From positions 38,389 to 102,388 of the forward strand of contig NZ_JACSCW010000009.1 of NCBI RefSeq assembly GCF_014333585.1: a stretch of DNA of 64,000 nt. The letters run 5' to 3'. Positions 44,671 through 53,956 of this stretch are shown one piece after another. Origin of the DNA: Hymenobacter sp. BT188. Its GTDB lineage: Bacteria; Bacteroidota; Bacteroidia; Cytophagales; Hymenobacteraceae. The notes under the pieces are model-generated. The model saw only the letters and a list, made by a program, of their open reading frames with translations, did not search any database and was not told the origin of the DNA. The translations under genes were made by a program, and so were the position numbers. Numbering within the stretch: the stretch's first letter is position 1; every line of letters starts with the position of its first letter.

Positions 44671-44713
44671 TGCGGGGCGTTACAAGAAAGGGCGCTGCGG
44701 GCCCAGGAGTGGC

Positions 44714-44721
44714 CAAAAGTA
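44714..44721 (-). promoter_or_regulatory. -7 promoter element TACTTTTG of the TPR/envelope cluster
   Basis: An exact TAnnTTTG match lies 44 bp upstream of the TPR gene ATG. The surrounding 240 bp also contain two plus-strand G6C copies with T-runs (44778, 44901) and no gene. Confidence 0.6.
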
Positions 44722-44912
44722 GCGAAAATGTGGTGGAGGTTGCACAAAAAAGGCATTCTCGCACCTTGGCAACGCGCTGGGGGGCTTTTTTGGTATAGTA
44801 CCGCCGTAGTAGTAAGCTACCCACACAATAGCACGGTTAAATATCAATCCAGTAACGCTGCGCCTACATATGGGCAAGGCATTAAGGCCGCACCGCTCGC
44901 TGGGGGGCTTTT

Positions 44913-45623
44913 TTACAAGCCAAAATTCATGGTATAGGATCCACCATCGGTAATGTGGACACGCTTAAAACCGAGGGCTTTGAGCTCGATGCACACCTGT
45001 TTGATTACCGTATCCCTGCTCTGCGCATCAAAGGATGGCGACGACATAATAATTACGTCGGCTTGCTCCCCTACCACGTTAATCGTGGCTTTCATCCCTT
45101 TTTTCAGCAGCTCTTTGGGCAGTTGAGCAGCATAGTGCTGGCGCTCCTCTATGGCTACAACGTCTTTGGCTATCACCGTTTTGGGCGTAATGCTTTCATT
45201 AGCCAAAGCTGAATCACGTACCATATCTGCCACTCCGGCCGACGCGGTTGAAGCTAGCTGCGCCGTGTCAGGTGAGTTGGCTGACGCAGCAGATGCGAGC
45301 CCGGACTTCTTGGTTATCTCTTTCGAACGAGATTTAGTATCGGCTCTTAACTTGTCTGAAGTCGTTGGCGCGTTGAGGGCCTGATATTCTTCAATCGCTT
45401 CTTCTTGATAGGCAGCAGTTCGCATGGCTGCCAGCAGCCTGTCCGATTCTGCGTCTGCCTTTATTGCGTTCGACTGCTCCGTTGTGAATGCTGAACCGAA
45501 TTCTCCTGCTGACTGACTAGCGCTGTATAAGGGTGTCGGCCTTGTCCATCGGCCCAGTATAAAGGCCCCTAAAAATGTAAGCAGTGTTATCCCCAGCAGA
45601 CCAAAAAGTGAGTTACGATTCAC
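44913..45623 (-). CDS. Uncharacterised protein with N-terminal membrane anchor
   Basis: No ATG lies near the 5' end. The GTG at 45623 (VNRNSLFGLLGITLLTF) is the best start, giving 236 residues. One transmembrane helix (~6-25) is followed by a polar Ser/Ala/Thr-rich region (~35-150). A small alpha/beta C-terminal domain (QLPKELLKKGMKATINVVGEQADVIIMSSPSFD...IELKALGFKRVHITDGG) follows. The C-terminal domain might be a simple ferredoxin-like fold. The family is not recognised. Confidence 0.65.
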   Translation of the reverse strand: MNRNSLFGLLGITLLTFLGAFILGRWTRPTPLYSASQSAGEFGSAFTTEQSNAIKADAESDRLLAAMRTAAYQEEAIEEYQALNAPTTSDKLRADTKSRSKEITKKSGLASAASANSPDTAQLASTASAGVADMVRDSALANESITPKTVIAKDVVAIEERQHYAAQLPKELLKKGMKATINVVGEQADVIIMSSPSFDAQSRDTVIKQVCIELKALGFKRVHITDGGSYTMNFGL

Positions 45624-45722
45624 AATACAAGTAGTAAACAAATAGTAAAATGCTCGCCGTTGCAGCCACCGATACGCTTACAAGGCAAGAAAGTGTACTA
45701 TGGCAATCGACAAGCCAATTGT

Positions 45723-46157
45723 TTAGCTTCTGTGATTCATTTTCCCTTCAGTCAACTGCCAGCCAAAGTGTTTCCTGAGCATTTCCCTCACTTTCTCTTT
45801 GGTTAGCGGCTTGGTCAGGAAGTCCGCTACATGAAGCTGCTGTCCTCGCTCCACATCCTGAGAATTCACAGATGTAGTGAGCATAATGATGACAATCGCC
45901 TCTCTGCGAGCCAGCGGTAGCTGCTGATAAGAAAACAGAAATTCAAACCCGTTCATCACGGGCATATTCACGTCCAGCAGAATCAGGGCCGGACAGGCAG
46001 CATCGGGGCAATGCTGCTCCAATAACGCAAATGCCTCCTGCCCATTTAGTGCCACCATTAGCTGGTCAGCAATAGCTAAATCTTCCAGCAGCCGTTGATT
46101 GAGAAAATTGTTAATCGGGTCATCGTCCACTAAAAGGATACACGGTAGCTTCTCCAC
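45723..46157 (-). CDS. Single-domain response regulator (CheY-like)
   Basis: It starts at GTG (46157) and has 144 residues. The receiver fold has acidic residues Asp11-Asp13 (LLVDDDP), the phosphoacceptor Asp62 (LLDVNMPVMNGFEF), Thr94 (MLTTS) and Lys117 (FLTKPLTKE). It has no output domain, so it works through protein contact. Its kinase is unknown; the kinase at 3-4 kb is one candidate only by presence. A motif copy lies upstream (46220). Confidence 0.9.
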   Translation of the reverse strand: MEKLPCILLVDDDPINNFLNQRLLEDLAIADQLMVALNGQEAFALLEQHCPDAACPALILLDVNMPVMNGFEFLFSYQQLPLARREAIVIIMLTTSVNSQDVERGQQLHVADFLTKPLTKEKVREMLRKHFGWQLTEGKMNHRS

Positions 46158-46289
46158 GCAAATACCTAATTATAGATGTTGGGATAAATAAAAACGATTG
46201 TTCCCTGAGAATAACTCTTTGGGGGGCAAATCTAGGGTTTAAACTGAACAGCAGACCAATTACTGGCCAACGACTTGGTTGTTATCTGT

Positions 46290-47342
46290 TTAGCCCGCTG
46301 TGGCACTCAGCGGCACGGGGTGCAGCATCAGGAATACCAACTCGCGCAAAATCTCCCCTTCCGTCATCGAGCCCGACTCAATGCCTTTACTCTGCGCATC
46401 GGCGCGGCGCAGCAAGTGAATGATGTCGCGCGTGCGCTGAAAGCTGTAGTTGCGCATAGCCAGCTGGGCATCTTTCTGCTGAAAGCTGTTCACCATACCC
46501 AGCTTTTTGAAGTCAGCGTCGGAGGGATTGCTGATCTGATGCAGCACGAGGAGCTTGGTAAAAAAGCCGAAAAGCAAGGTCAGGTTCGGGATAATAGGAT
46601 TGGCCTTCGGGTTAGCCTCGAAATAATGTAGAATCCGGTTGGCCTTCAGCACATCGCGCTGAATGAGCGCCCGCTGAAGCTCGAAGATGTTATAGTCTTT
46701 GCTGATCCCTACCAGGCGTTGCACCAAGTCCTCATCAATGGCCTGGCCGGGCTTCACGTTGAGCAGCAGCTTATCTATCTCATTGGTCAGCCGGCCAAGG
46801 TCGGGACCGATATACTCGCTGAGCATCGCCACGGCTTGGGGGGCAATTTGCTGCTGCTTGCTGCGCACGTAGCCCGTCAGCCAGGGCGCAACTTGGTTAT
46901 CGTAAAGCTTTTTGCTGGTCAGCACGGCCGCGTGCTTGGTCATCGCTTTGGCCAGGGCCTTACGGCCGTCCAGTGTTTTGTGCTTATAGCAAAACACCAG
47001 CACCGTGCTGGCCAGCGGATTTTTCAGGTACGCCTCAAAAAACGGATAGCTACTCTCCCGCTCCATGTCGGCCACCGACTGTGCTTCCTTTACAATAACC
47101 ACCGAGCGCTCGGCCATCATCGGAAAGCGCCGCGCCTGGCCCAGAATAGTGGCTATGTCCACATCCTTCCCATAAAGCACCACCTGGTTGAAGCCGCGCT
47201 CATGCTCGGGCATCACGTTTTTTTCGATGATGTCAGCAATCAGATCGATGTAGTAGGGCTCCTCCCCTTGCAGGAAATAGATGGGCGCAAACTGCCGCTG
47301 CTGGAGCTGCTTCAGAATTTCGTCGGGGCTGAAGTTAGGCAC
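46290..47342 (-). CDS. holA: DNA polymerase III delta subunit
   Basis: The start is GTG at 47342 (350 residues). The protein shows the clamp-loader delta pattern: PIYFLQGEEPYYIDLI at the N-terminus, then GFNQVVLYGKDVD, ARRFPMMAERSVVIVKEAQ, and in the C-terminal collar domain ISKDYNIFELQRALIQRD. It opens the sliding clamp. It is divergent from tyrS, each with its own -7 element in the 163-bp gap. Confidence 0.93.
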   Translation of the reverse strand: MPNFSPDEILKQLQQRQFAPIYFLQGEEPYYIDLIADIIEKNVMPEHERGFNQVVLYGKDVDIATILGQARRFPMMAERSVVIVKEAQSVADMERESSYPFFEAYLKNPLASTVLVFCYKHKTLDGRKALAKAMTKHAAVLTSKKLYDNQVAPWLTGYVRSKQQQIAPQAVAMLSEYIGPDLGRLTNEIDKLLLNVKPGQAIDEDLVQRLVGISKDYNIFELQRALIQRDVLKANRILHYFEANPKANPIIPNLTLLFGFFTKLLVLHQISNPSDADFKKLGMVNSFQQKDAQLAMRNYSFQRTRDIIHLLRRADAQSKGIESGSMTEGEILRELVFLMLHPVPLSATAG

Positions 47343-47397
47343 TTCGGTAATGTGTTGAGTTGAAATAAAGCCTGGATACTTTTCTTCCTAAGCCAGG

Positions 47398-47405
47398 CAA
47401 AGGTA
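47398..47405 (-). promoter_or_regulatory. -7 promoter element TACCTTTG of holA
   Basis: An exact TAnnTTTG match on the minus strand lies 55 bp upstream of the holA GTG. Confidence 0.6.
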
Positions 47406-47428
47406 AAGCTACGACGCGCCTCACCGCT

Positions 47429-47436
47429 TACCTTTG
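47429..47436 (+). promoter_or_regulatory. -7 promoter element TACCTTTG of tyrS
   Basis: An exact TAnnTTTG match on the plus strand lies 69 bp before the TTG start, back to back with the holA promoter. Confidence 0.6.
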
Positions 47437-47505
47437 CCGCAGAATTGGTTGAATGTGGGCTCACGGCCGTCATTCAACAGTTAACAGTCAAAACTTCTTC
47501 TTGCT

Positions 47506-48819
47506 TTGAATTTACTCGACGAACTCCGCTGGCGCGGAATGCTGCACGACACCATGCCCGGCACGGCTGAGCATCTGGCCGAACACCAGCCCATCAGCGG
47601 CTACATTGGCTTCGACCCCACGGCCGCTTCCCTGCACATTGGTAACCTGGCCACTATTATGCTGCTGGTGCATTTACAGCGCGCCGGGCATCGGCCGGTC
47701 GCGCTGGTGGGCGGCGCCACCGGCATGATTGGCGACCCGTCGGGCAAATCATCGGAGCGCAACCTGCTGGATGAGGAAACGCTGCGCGACAATCAGGCCG
47801 GTATTCGGGCGCAGCTAGAGAAGTTTCTGGAGTTTAATGACGGCCCGACTGGCGCTGTCGTGGTCAATAACTACGATTGGTTTAAGGAATTTGGCTTCCT
47901 CCAATTTCTGCGCGATGTGGGCAAGCACATTACCGTGAACTATATGATGGCCAAGGACTCGGTGAAGCGCCGCCTGGGCACTCCGGAGGCCGAAGGCGAG
48001 CAGCGTGCCGAAGGGCTGTCTTACACAGAGTTCAGCTACCAGCTGCTGCAAGGCTACGACTTCCGTCACCTGTTCCAGACGCTGAACTGCACTCTGCAAA
48101 TGGGCGGCTCTGACCAGTGGGGCAACATCACGACTGGCACCGAGCTTATCCGGCGCCTTGATGGCGGTAAGGCGTACGCTCTTACCTGCCCGTTGGTCAC
48201 AAAGGCCGATGGCACCAAGTTCGGAAAATCGGAAGGCGGCAACGTGTGGCTCTCGCCCCAAATGACTTCGCCCTACCAGTTCTACCAGTTCTGGCTCAAC
48301 GCCGCCGACGCCGACGCCAGCCGTCTAATCCGGGTGTTCACCTTGCTCAGCGAGGCCGAAATTCTGGATCTGGAAGCGCAGCACGCAACGGCTCCGCACC
48401 AGCGCATTTTGCAAAAGGCCTTGGCCAAAGACGTCACCACCCGCGTTCACTCTGCCGAGGCGTACGAAGCGGCGGTAGCCGCCTCCGAAATTCTGTTTGG
48501 CAAAGGCGACCTCGAAGATCTGCAGCGTCTCGATGAAGCGACGCTGCTCGACGTATTCGCCGGCGTGCCGCGCCTTGAAGTGCCGCGCGAACAAGCTAGC
48601 AGCCTGCTGGTGGCCGATTTGCTCAGCGAAGCCACACAATACCAGATTTTTCCTTCGAAAAGCGAGGTTAAAAAGATGATTCAAGGCGGTGGCGTGAGCC
48701 TGAACCGTCAGAAAGTAGCTGCCGCCGATCAAGCTGTGTCTGAGTTCCCCTTGTTACAGGACAAGTATCTGGTAGCCCAGAAAGGCAAGAAAAACTACTT
48801 CCTGATTTCGCTTATATAA
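47506..48819 (+). CDS. tyrS: Tyrosyl-tRNA synthetase
   Basis: The 437-residue class I synthetase begins at TTG (NLLDELRWRGMLHD), the position where the family normally starts, and no nearby ATG fits. The HIGH-like motif is HIGN (44-47), the KMSKS-like motif is KFGKS (238-242), and tyrosine-binding QMGGSDQWGN is present. A C-terminal S4-like RNA-binding domain lies at ~370-437. It charges tRNA-Tyr. No G6C copy occurs inside this 1.3-kb gene. Confidence 0.97.
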   Translation: MNLLDELRWRGMLHDTMPGTAEHLAEHQPISGYIGFDPTAASLHIGNLATIMLLVHLQRAGHRPVALVGGATGMIGDPSGKSSERNLLDEETLRDNQAGIRAQLEKFLEFNDGPTGAVVVNNYDWFKEFGFLQFLRDVGKHITVNYMMAKDSVKRRLGTPEAEGEQRAEGLSYTEFSYQLLQGYDFRHLFQTLNCTLQMGGSDQWGNITTGTELIRRLDGGKAYALTCPLVTKADGTKFGKSEGGNVWLSPQMTSPYQFYQFWLNAADADASRLIRVFTLLSEAEILDLEAQHATAPHQRILQKALAKDVTTRVHSAEAYEAAVAASEILFGKGDLEDLQRLDEATLLDVFAGVPRLEVPREQASSLLVADLLSEATQYQIFPSKSEVKKMIQGGGVSLNRQKVAAADQAVSEFPLLQDKYLVAQKGKKNYFLISLI

Positions 48820-48879
48820 GGTACAGCTTTCATCACCTTTTAGATCAGGCAGGTACAAGAATTCCTTCTAACGCCACAG

Positions 48880-48915
48880 AAAAGCCCCCCAGATAATTTC
48901 TGGGGGGCTTTTTTA
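48880..48915. terminator. Bidirectional terminator from an inverted pair of the G6C motif
   Basis: AAAAGCCCCCCAG (48880-48892) pairs with CTGGGGGGCTTTT (48900-48912) over a 7-base loop. It lies between the convergent tyrS and SPFH genes and has T-runs on both sides. Confidence 0.93.
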
Positions 48916-48933
48916 CGGACTAATAAACATGAA

Positions 48934-49830
48934 TTATTTGCCTACCGTGCCGGCAGGAAGTTGAAGCAGAAACTGGCTGCCGCTGCCTCCGCTACCCGAC
49001 GTATAAGCTGGCACAGCGCTGCCACCCTTTTCCCAGGCCTCAATCCAGCGCATTTGTACGAGCAGCGGCGTGAGCGACTGCTGCTGCTTTTCGTTGGCAT
49101 AGGCCTGCGCGTCGGCCGCAATCCGAATCGATTTGGCCCGGCCTTCGGCTTCCGCAATATTAATGCGCGCCTGCGCTTCCGCCTGCCGAATGCGGTTCTC
49201 GGTTTGCAGGCCGGTTTGCACAGCCGTGTTTTTCGCGTCGATGGCGGCTTTCAGGCTGGCCGGCGGCTCTAGCTTAGTAGTGATTTGCTGCACTGTAAAG
49301 CCCATTGTCTGGAGCTGGCTTACCAGATTGGCTTTCACCTGCGCCTCGTAGCTCCCGCGGTTACTGATCAGACTGTCGGCGGTATAGCGGTTGGTAGCGA
49401 CGCGATATGCCTCGTACACAGCCGTTTTGAGGAAGCCATCTTCAATATCGGGCAGCGGCCGCCGATACTGCCGAAAGATGTCATCGACCTTATCCGACTG
49501 AATAAAATAATTGAGGCTGGGCGCCACTCCGAAGCCCGAGCCATCCTTGCTCTGCACCTCAAACTCTTCGTACTCCTTGTGCTGGGTATACACTGGAAAC
49601 TCATACACGGCCGTGCTTAGCGGCGTGTAGAATACCCAGCCCGTTGTGTACGTAATATCGTCAACGCCGCGCGAGGAGCCCGCCAGGTTTACTTTAATGC
49701 CCACGTTGCCCGCGTCGATGCGCTCTACTTTAATAAGGCTGCACCCGGCAATAGTTGCTACTAATAATAAGCTGCCAAAAACAATAGGCTTCAGCCAGCG
49801 ACGATTAGAATTTTGTAGAAGATCGGTCAT
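48934..49830 (-). CDS. SPFH/prohibitin-family membrane protein
   Basis: The ATG at 49830 gives 298 residues. An N-terminal hydrophobic segment with a Cys (VATIAGCSLI) is a possible lipobox or anchor. The band-7 domain (~30-200) has VERIDAGNVGIKVNLAG and IFRQYRRPLPDIEDGFLK, and the coiled-coil stalk (~200-260) is rich in Ala/Glu/Arg. Prohibitin-like proteins form oligomeric rings or scaffolds in the membrane. The gene overlaps the 3' end of a small upstream gene by 26 bases. Confidence 0.9.
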   Translation of the reverse strand: MTDLLQNSNRRWLKPIVFGSLLLVATIAGCSLIKVERIDAGNVGIKVNLAGSSRGVDDITYTTGWVFYTPLSTAVYEFPVYTQHKEYEEFEVQSKDGSGFGVAPSLNYFIQSDKVDDIFRQYRRPLPDIEDGFLKTAVYEAYRVATNRYTADSLISNRGSYEAQVKANLVSQLQTMGFTVQQITTKLEPPASLKAAIDAKNTAVQTGLQTENRIRQAEAQARINIAEAEGRAKSIRIAADAQAYANEKQQQSLTPLLVQMRWIEAWEKGGSAVPAYTSGSGGSGSQFLLQLPAGTVGK

Positions 49831-50074
49831 TAAATGAAGATGGTGGAGTAGAAGATGAATGGGATAAGAAGCGAACAAGGCCGCGTGCGGCCTGATATAT
49901 CGATAAAGCTACGCCTACAGCCAGCACCGAAAGCCCTACTACTCCCCAGCCTAGCCACCAATCGGAAGGGCTACTCAGCCAATGGAGGAACATAGGCACG
50001 GCATAAGGCAGCACGCCAGCGTAGAATAGCGCCCAGGCAGCCAGCCACAGATAATAAGTGCGTTTTGTGGGCAT
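49805..50074 (-). CDS. Small two-helix membrane protein upstream of the SPFH gene
   Basis: The ATG at 50074 gives 89 residues with two transmembrane helices (~8-30 and ~40-62) and a Ser-rich C-terminal tail. Its last 26 bases overlap the SPFH gene start in another frame. The overlap and shared direction suggest a translationally coupled partner. I do not recognise a family. The alternative is a chance frame, but the helices, start and spacing favour a real gene. Confidence 0.6.
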   Translation of the reverse strand: MPTKRTYYLWLAAWALFYAGVLPYAVPMFLHWLSSPSDWWLGWGVVGLSVLAVGVALSIYQAARGLVRFLSHSSSTPPSSFNDRSSTKF

Positions 50075-50210
50075 AAGGAAGTAGCTAATTGAATGGACAG
50101 TGCCGCAATATCTAAACTGTTGCATACACCACCTAATGCTCATTGGCAGACATCTGCATTAGTTAGCAAATGCTTTCTATTGGCATTTAGCCTGAACAAT
50201 CAGAATCATT

Positions 50211-50247
50211 AAAAAAGCCCCCCAGAAAATATCTGGGGGGCTTTTTA
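50211..50247. terminator. Bidirectional terminator from an inverted pair of the G6C motif
   Basis: AAAAAGCCCCCCAGA (50212-50226) pairs with TCTGGGGGGCTTTTT (50232-50246) across a 5-base loop, following the histone-like gene on the minus strand. Confidence 0.93.
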
Positions 50248-50304
50248 GCACTAGCAAGGTTCACAGAATATACGGAATCTGAAAACTCCGAATATGGCCG
50301 TGAA

Positions 50305-50568
50305 TTACTTCTTCTTTGCTGGAGCGGCTTTCTTAGCAGCAGCTGGAGCAGCTTTCTTAGCTGCTGGAGCAGCTTTAGCGCCGGCAGCTTCACCGCCAGT
50401 GTTCTTCATGTTCTGCACTTCGGTGCGGATCTCTTGGGCCATGTTCTTCAACTCCTGCATTCCTTTGCGCACACGGGTACCGGCGGCTGAGTTTTGCTTG
50501 TCGTAAAACTTGTCGAAGTCACCCTCGAGCGACATTACTAGGTCCTTGAGCTTGCTAAAATTGTTCAT
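50305..50568 (-). CDS. Histone H1-like DNA-binding protein
   Basis: The 87-residue protein has an amphipathic N-terminal half (NNFSKLKDLVMSLEGDFDKFYDKQ). The C-terminal tail is built of AAPAAKK/AAPAKKK repeats, like Hc1 and other bacterial H1-like proteins. It should bind DNA through the basic tail. A -33/-7 promoter pair lies 45 bp upstream. Its likely role is chromosome compaction in Bacteroidota; direct function is not shown by sequence. Confidence 0.9.
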   Translation of the reverse strand: MNNFSKLKDLVMSLEGDFDKFYDKQNSAAGTRVRKGMQELKNMAQEIRTEVQNMKNTGGEAAGAKAAPAAKKAAPAAAKKAAPAKKK

Positions 50569-50612
50569 TGGAAAAGGGTTTATGGGGGAAGAAAGGTTGT
50601 TATTGACTGGCT

Positions 50613-50642
50613 CTAATATACAGGGATTTCAAATACAAGCAA
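50613..50642 (-). promoter_or_regulatory. Promoter of the histone H1-like gene (TTG-N19-TATATTAG)
   Basis: TTG at 50642-50640 and TATATTAG at 50620-50613, one mismatch from TAnnTTTG, are separated by 19 bases, the usual Bacteroidota spacing. Confidence 0.55.
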
Positions 50643-50816
50643 TATTTCTATTTTTTTTCTAAAATGCCCCTCAGCGCTTTCCAGGGCGATTTTTACACCT
50701 CTTACAACTAAATAATACCTCTCTCAACGTTGGACTTACATCGCCATAGTACAAAAAATAACGCCGACAACCATTATGATTGTCGGCGTTGAGGCCTCTA
50801 TAATTTGCTAAATTGA

Positions 50817-52061
50817 CTAGGCTTGCACGGATGCAGTAGTCTTGGAGTATAAGCCCTTATTGAGCTTTTCAGCCACTGCTTCGAAGGCCGTAATGGTCAG
50901 GCGCACGTCTTCGAGCGTATGCACCGCCGTTGGGATAAGGCGGAGCATAATCACGCCCTTCGGAACTACCGGATAAACCACGATAGAGCAGAAAATACCG
51001 TGATTCTCGCGTAAATCGAAGGTTATTTGGGTCGCATCGGGAATTTCGCCGCTCAGGAACACAGGTGTTACCGGCGACTGCGTAGTGCCGATATTGAAGC
51101 CCTTTTCGCGCAAACCGCTCTGCAAAGCCCTAACCACCGTCCAGAGATTCTCTTTCAGCTCTGGTTGCGTGCGGAGGAGCTCCAAACGCTTCATTGCACC
51201 CACTACAAGCGGCATAGGCAGCGATTTGGCGAAAATCTGGCTACGCATATTGTATCGCAAATATTCAATTACGCTCTCAGGGCCCGCTACAAAGGCTCCG
51301 ATGCTCGCCATGCTCTTCGCAAACGTTGAAAAATAAAGATCAATGCCGTCCTGAACGCCCTGTTCTTCGCCCGCTCCAGCGCCTGTAGCGCCCATTGTAC
51401 CGAATCCGTGCGCATCGTCAACGAGCAAACGGAACTGATATTTTTCCTTCAGAGCGACCACTTCGCGCAGGTTGCCCTGGTTGCCCGACATGCCGAATAC
51501 ACCCTCCGTAATCACCAGAATACCGCCACCGGTTTCGCCCACCATGCGGGTGGCCCGCTGCAACTGCTTCTCCAAGCTTTCCATATCGTTGTGCGGATAC
51601 ACAAAGCGCTTGCCTTGGTGCAGCCGTACCCCATCAATGATGCAGGCATGCGACTCGGCGTCGTACACAATCACATCGTGGCGGTTTACCACGGCATCAA
51701 TGATAGACACGATCCCTTGGTAGCCGAAGTTGAGCAGCAGCGCGTCGGGCTTCTTCACGAAGTCGGCTAGCTCAGCCTCCAGCTGCTCGTGCAGGTTGGA
51801 GTTGCCACTCATAATACGAGCGCCCATGGGCGTGCCCATACCCCACTCCATGGCAGATTCGCCATCTACGCGGCGCACCTCAGGGTGATTAGCCAAACCT
51901 AAATAGTTATTGAGGCTCCAGGTAAGCACTTCCTTCCCGCGGAAAATCATGCGGGGCTTGATCTCGCCTTCTAGCTTAGGAAAGGTAAAGTAGCCGTGCG
52001 CATAGTGCGAGTGGCTGCCCAATGGGCCGCGGTTGGAAGCAATCTTCTCGAAAAGATCCAC
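50817..52061 (-). CDS. spt: Serine palmitoyltransferase-like alpha-oxoamine synthase (PLP enzyme)
   Basis: The best start is GTG at 52061 (MDLFEKI...), matching the usual N-terminus of Bacteroidota relatives, giving 414 residues. PLP-binding Lys249 (STFAKSMAS) and DDAHGFG with Asp215/His218 are visible, and the GNSNLHEQLEAELADF segment is typical of the family. It would join serine and an acyl thioester to start sphingolipid synthesis, as known in Bacteroidota. The alternative is 2-amino-3-ketobutyrate CoA ligase (kbl), which has the same fold. A consensus promoter lies upstream. Confidence 0.82.
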   Translation of the reverse strand: MDLFEKIASNRGPLGSHSHYAHGYFTFPKLEGEIKPRMIFRGKEVLTWSLNNYLGLANHPEVRRVDGESAMEWGMGTPMGARIMSGNSNLHEQLEAELADFVKKPDALLLNFGYQGIVSIIDAVVNRHDVIVYDAESHACIIDGVRLHQGKRFVYPHNDMESLEKQLQRATRMVGETGGGILVITEGVFGMSGNQGNLREVVALKEKYQFRLLVDDAHGFGTMGATGAGAGEEQGVQDGIDLYFSTFAKSMASIGAFVAGPESVIEYLRYNMRSQIFAKSLPMPLVVGAMKRLELLRTQPELKENLWTVVRALQSGLREKGFNIGTTQSPVTPVFLSGEIPDATQITFDLRENHGIFCSIVVYPVVPKGVIMLRLIPTAVHTLEDVRLTITAFEAVAEKLNKGLYSKTTASVQA

Positions 52062-52127
52062 GGAGGAATAAATTAAATGTGAAACGAATACGGCAGTAGT
52101 ATACTGGGCACAACCACCGGTCTTGTG

Positions 52128-52162
52128 CAAAGTTATGGCAATTCACGAAGGTAACTGCCAAA
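52128..52162 (-). promoter_or_regulatory. Promoter of the serine palmitoyltransferase-like gene
   Basis: TAACTTTG (52135-52128) matches TAnnTTTG exactly, with TTTG (52162-52159) 23 bases upstream. The start codon lies about 67 bp further on. Confidence 0.6.
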
Positions 52163-52360
52163 GACGTGGCTTTCTACTTTACTAAAGCAGCATAAAAATG
52201 CCCCCTAGCACTTCCTCGAGCCGACAGAATGGTGTTTCTTTGAGCTAAGTTAGCGGTAAATTGTTCCTTGTCAGTTTCCAGTATAGCACAAAAAACTGAC
52301 TTTATTATCCTCCTAAGCTGGCAGCCCCTCACTATTTCCAGCCATATCCCACCCACTTTC

Positions 52361-53869
52361 ATGAAGCAAATCAAGAAACTACTGGTTGCCAACCGGGGCG
52401 AAATCGCACTCCGTGTGTTGCGTTCGGCCCGCGAAATGGGCATCCAGACCGTAGCTATTTATAGTGAGGCCGACCGCCAGGCCCTGCACGTGCGCTACGC
52501 CGATGAGGCCGTGTGCGTGGGTGGTCCTCAATCGAGCGAAAGCTACCTGCGCGGCGACAAAATTCTGGAAGTGTGCCGCCAGCTCGGCGTTGATGCCATT
52601 CACCCCGGCTACGGCTTTCTGAGCGAAAATGCTGCCTTCGCACGGAAAGTAAAAGAAGCCGGATTAATTTTCGTTGGTCCCTCGCCTGAGGCTATGGAGC
52701 TGATGGGCTCCAAGCTCGCTGCCAAAGCCGCAGTGGCCGACTTTGATATTCCGATGGTGCCCGGCACCGAGGAAGCTATCACGGATGTGGAAGCCGCCAA
52801 AGTAGTGGCGCGTCAGGTTGGGTTTCCTATTCTTATTAAAGCATCTGCGGGCGGTGGCGGAAAGGGCATGCGCATTGTGAATGCGGAAAGCGAGTTTGAG
52901 GAGCAGATGCAGCTGGCCGTATCGGAAGCCACGAGTGCATTCGGCAACGGCGCCGTATTCATTGAAAAGTACATCGGCTCGCCCCGCCACATCGAAATTC
53001 AGGTGCTGGGGGATGAGCACGGCAATATTGTACACCTGTTTGAGCGTGAATGCAGCATTCAGCGCCGCCATCAGAAAGTGATTGAGGAAGCACCATCCTC
53101 CGTGCTTACGCCTGAGCTACGCGACCAAATGGGCCGCGCAGCCGTGGATGTGGCCCGCGCCTGCAACTACACCGGAGCCGGCACCGTGGAGTTTCTGCTC
53201 GACGAAAATCACAATTTCTACTTTCTGGAGATGAATACGCGTCTCCAAGTAGAGCACCCCGTCACGGAGCAAATCACCGGCCTGGACCTTGTAAAAGAGC
53301 AGATTCGAGTAGCCCAAGGCGAGCCCCTGCCCTTCCAGCAGGAAGATCTTACCATCACTGGTCATGCCTTGGAGCTGCGTGTGTACGCTGAGGATCCTGC
53401 CAATAACTTCCTGCCCGATATCGGCACGCTCACTACCTATGTGCGCCCTCAAGGCCCCGGCGTCCGCGTGGATGATGGCTTCGAGCAAGGCATGGACATT
53501 CCGATTTATTACGACCCCATGATTGCCAAGCTCGTCACTTTCGGTAAAGATCGCGCGGAAGCCATTGCTCGCATGCTGCGAGCCATCGACGAGTATCAAA
53601 TTACCGGCATTCAGACGACGTTGCCCTTCGGCCGCTACGTGCTTCAGCACCCGGCCTTCGTGGGGGGCAATTTTGATACGAACTTCATTCGCGACCACTT
53701 CACGCCCGCTGATTTAATTCCCAGTAATGACGACGAGGCGGAAATCAACAAGCTAGCCGCGGTGCTCAGCGCGATGCTGCTCACAGAAAAGAAACCGCAA
53801 GTTGCTCCCGCTACAGAAGCTGCTAGCGTCACTGGTTCGGCTTGGAAGCGGAACCGATTGGGCCTGCGT
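52361..53869 (+). CDS. accC: Acetyl-CoA carboxylase, biotin carboxylase subunit
   Basis: The ATG at 52361 (MKQIKKLLVANRGEIALR) gives 503 residues, longer than the usual ~450. The ATP-grasp domain shows KASAGGGGKGMRIV, FLEMNTRLQVEHPVTE, catalytic RHIEIQVLGDEHG and RECSIQRRHQKVIEEAPS. The C-terminal domain is LELRVYAEDPANNF and beyond. The last ~45 residues are a low-complexity extension. It carboxylates biotin for fatty-acid synthesis. accB is not adjacent. The ORF could serve a propionyl-CoA-type carboxylase instead. Confidence 0.92.
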
Positions 53870-53891
53870 TAATAAAATTAAGATTTAGCAT

Positions 53892-53930
53892 CACAAGAAA
53901 GCCCGGCCAATTAGGCTGGGCTTTCTTGTG
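53892..53930. terminator. Terminator between accC and bshB1
   Basis: CACAAGAAAGCCC (53892-53904) pairs with GGGCTTTCTTGTG (53918-53930), with a 13-base inner segment that extends the helix (GGCC/GGCT). It is convergent, so it serves both genes. Confidence 0.88.
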
Positions 53931-53956
53931 GTATATGGAAACAAAGTCAGAGCGAT

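Noticed and set aside
44728..44937. 69-residue plus-strand frame in the gap before the TPR gene
   Set aside because: Overlaps two terminator-like motif copies and a promoter for the opposite strand; no recognisable protein features.
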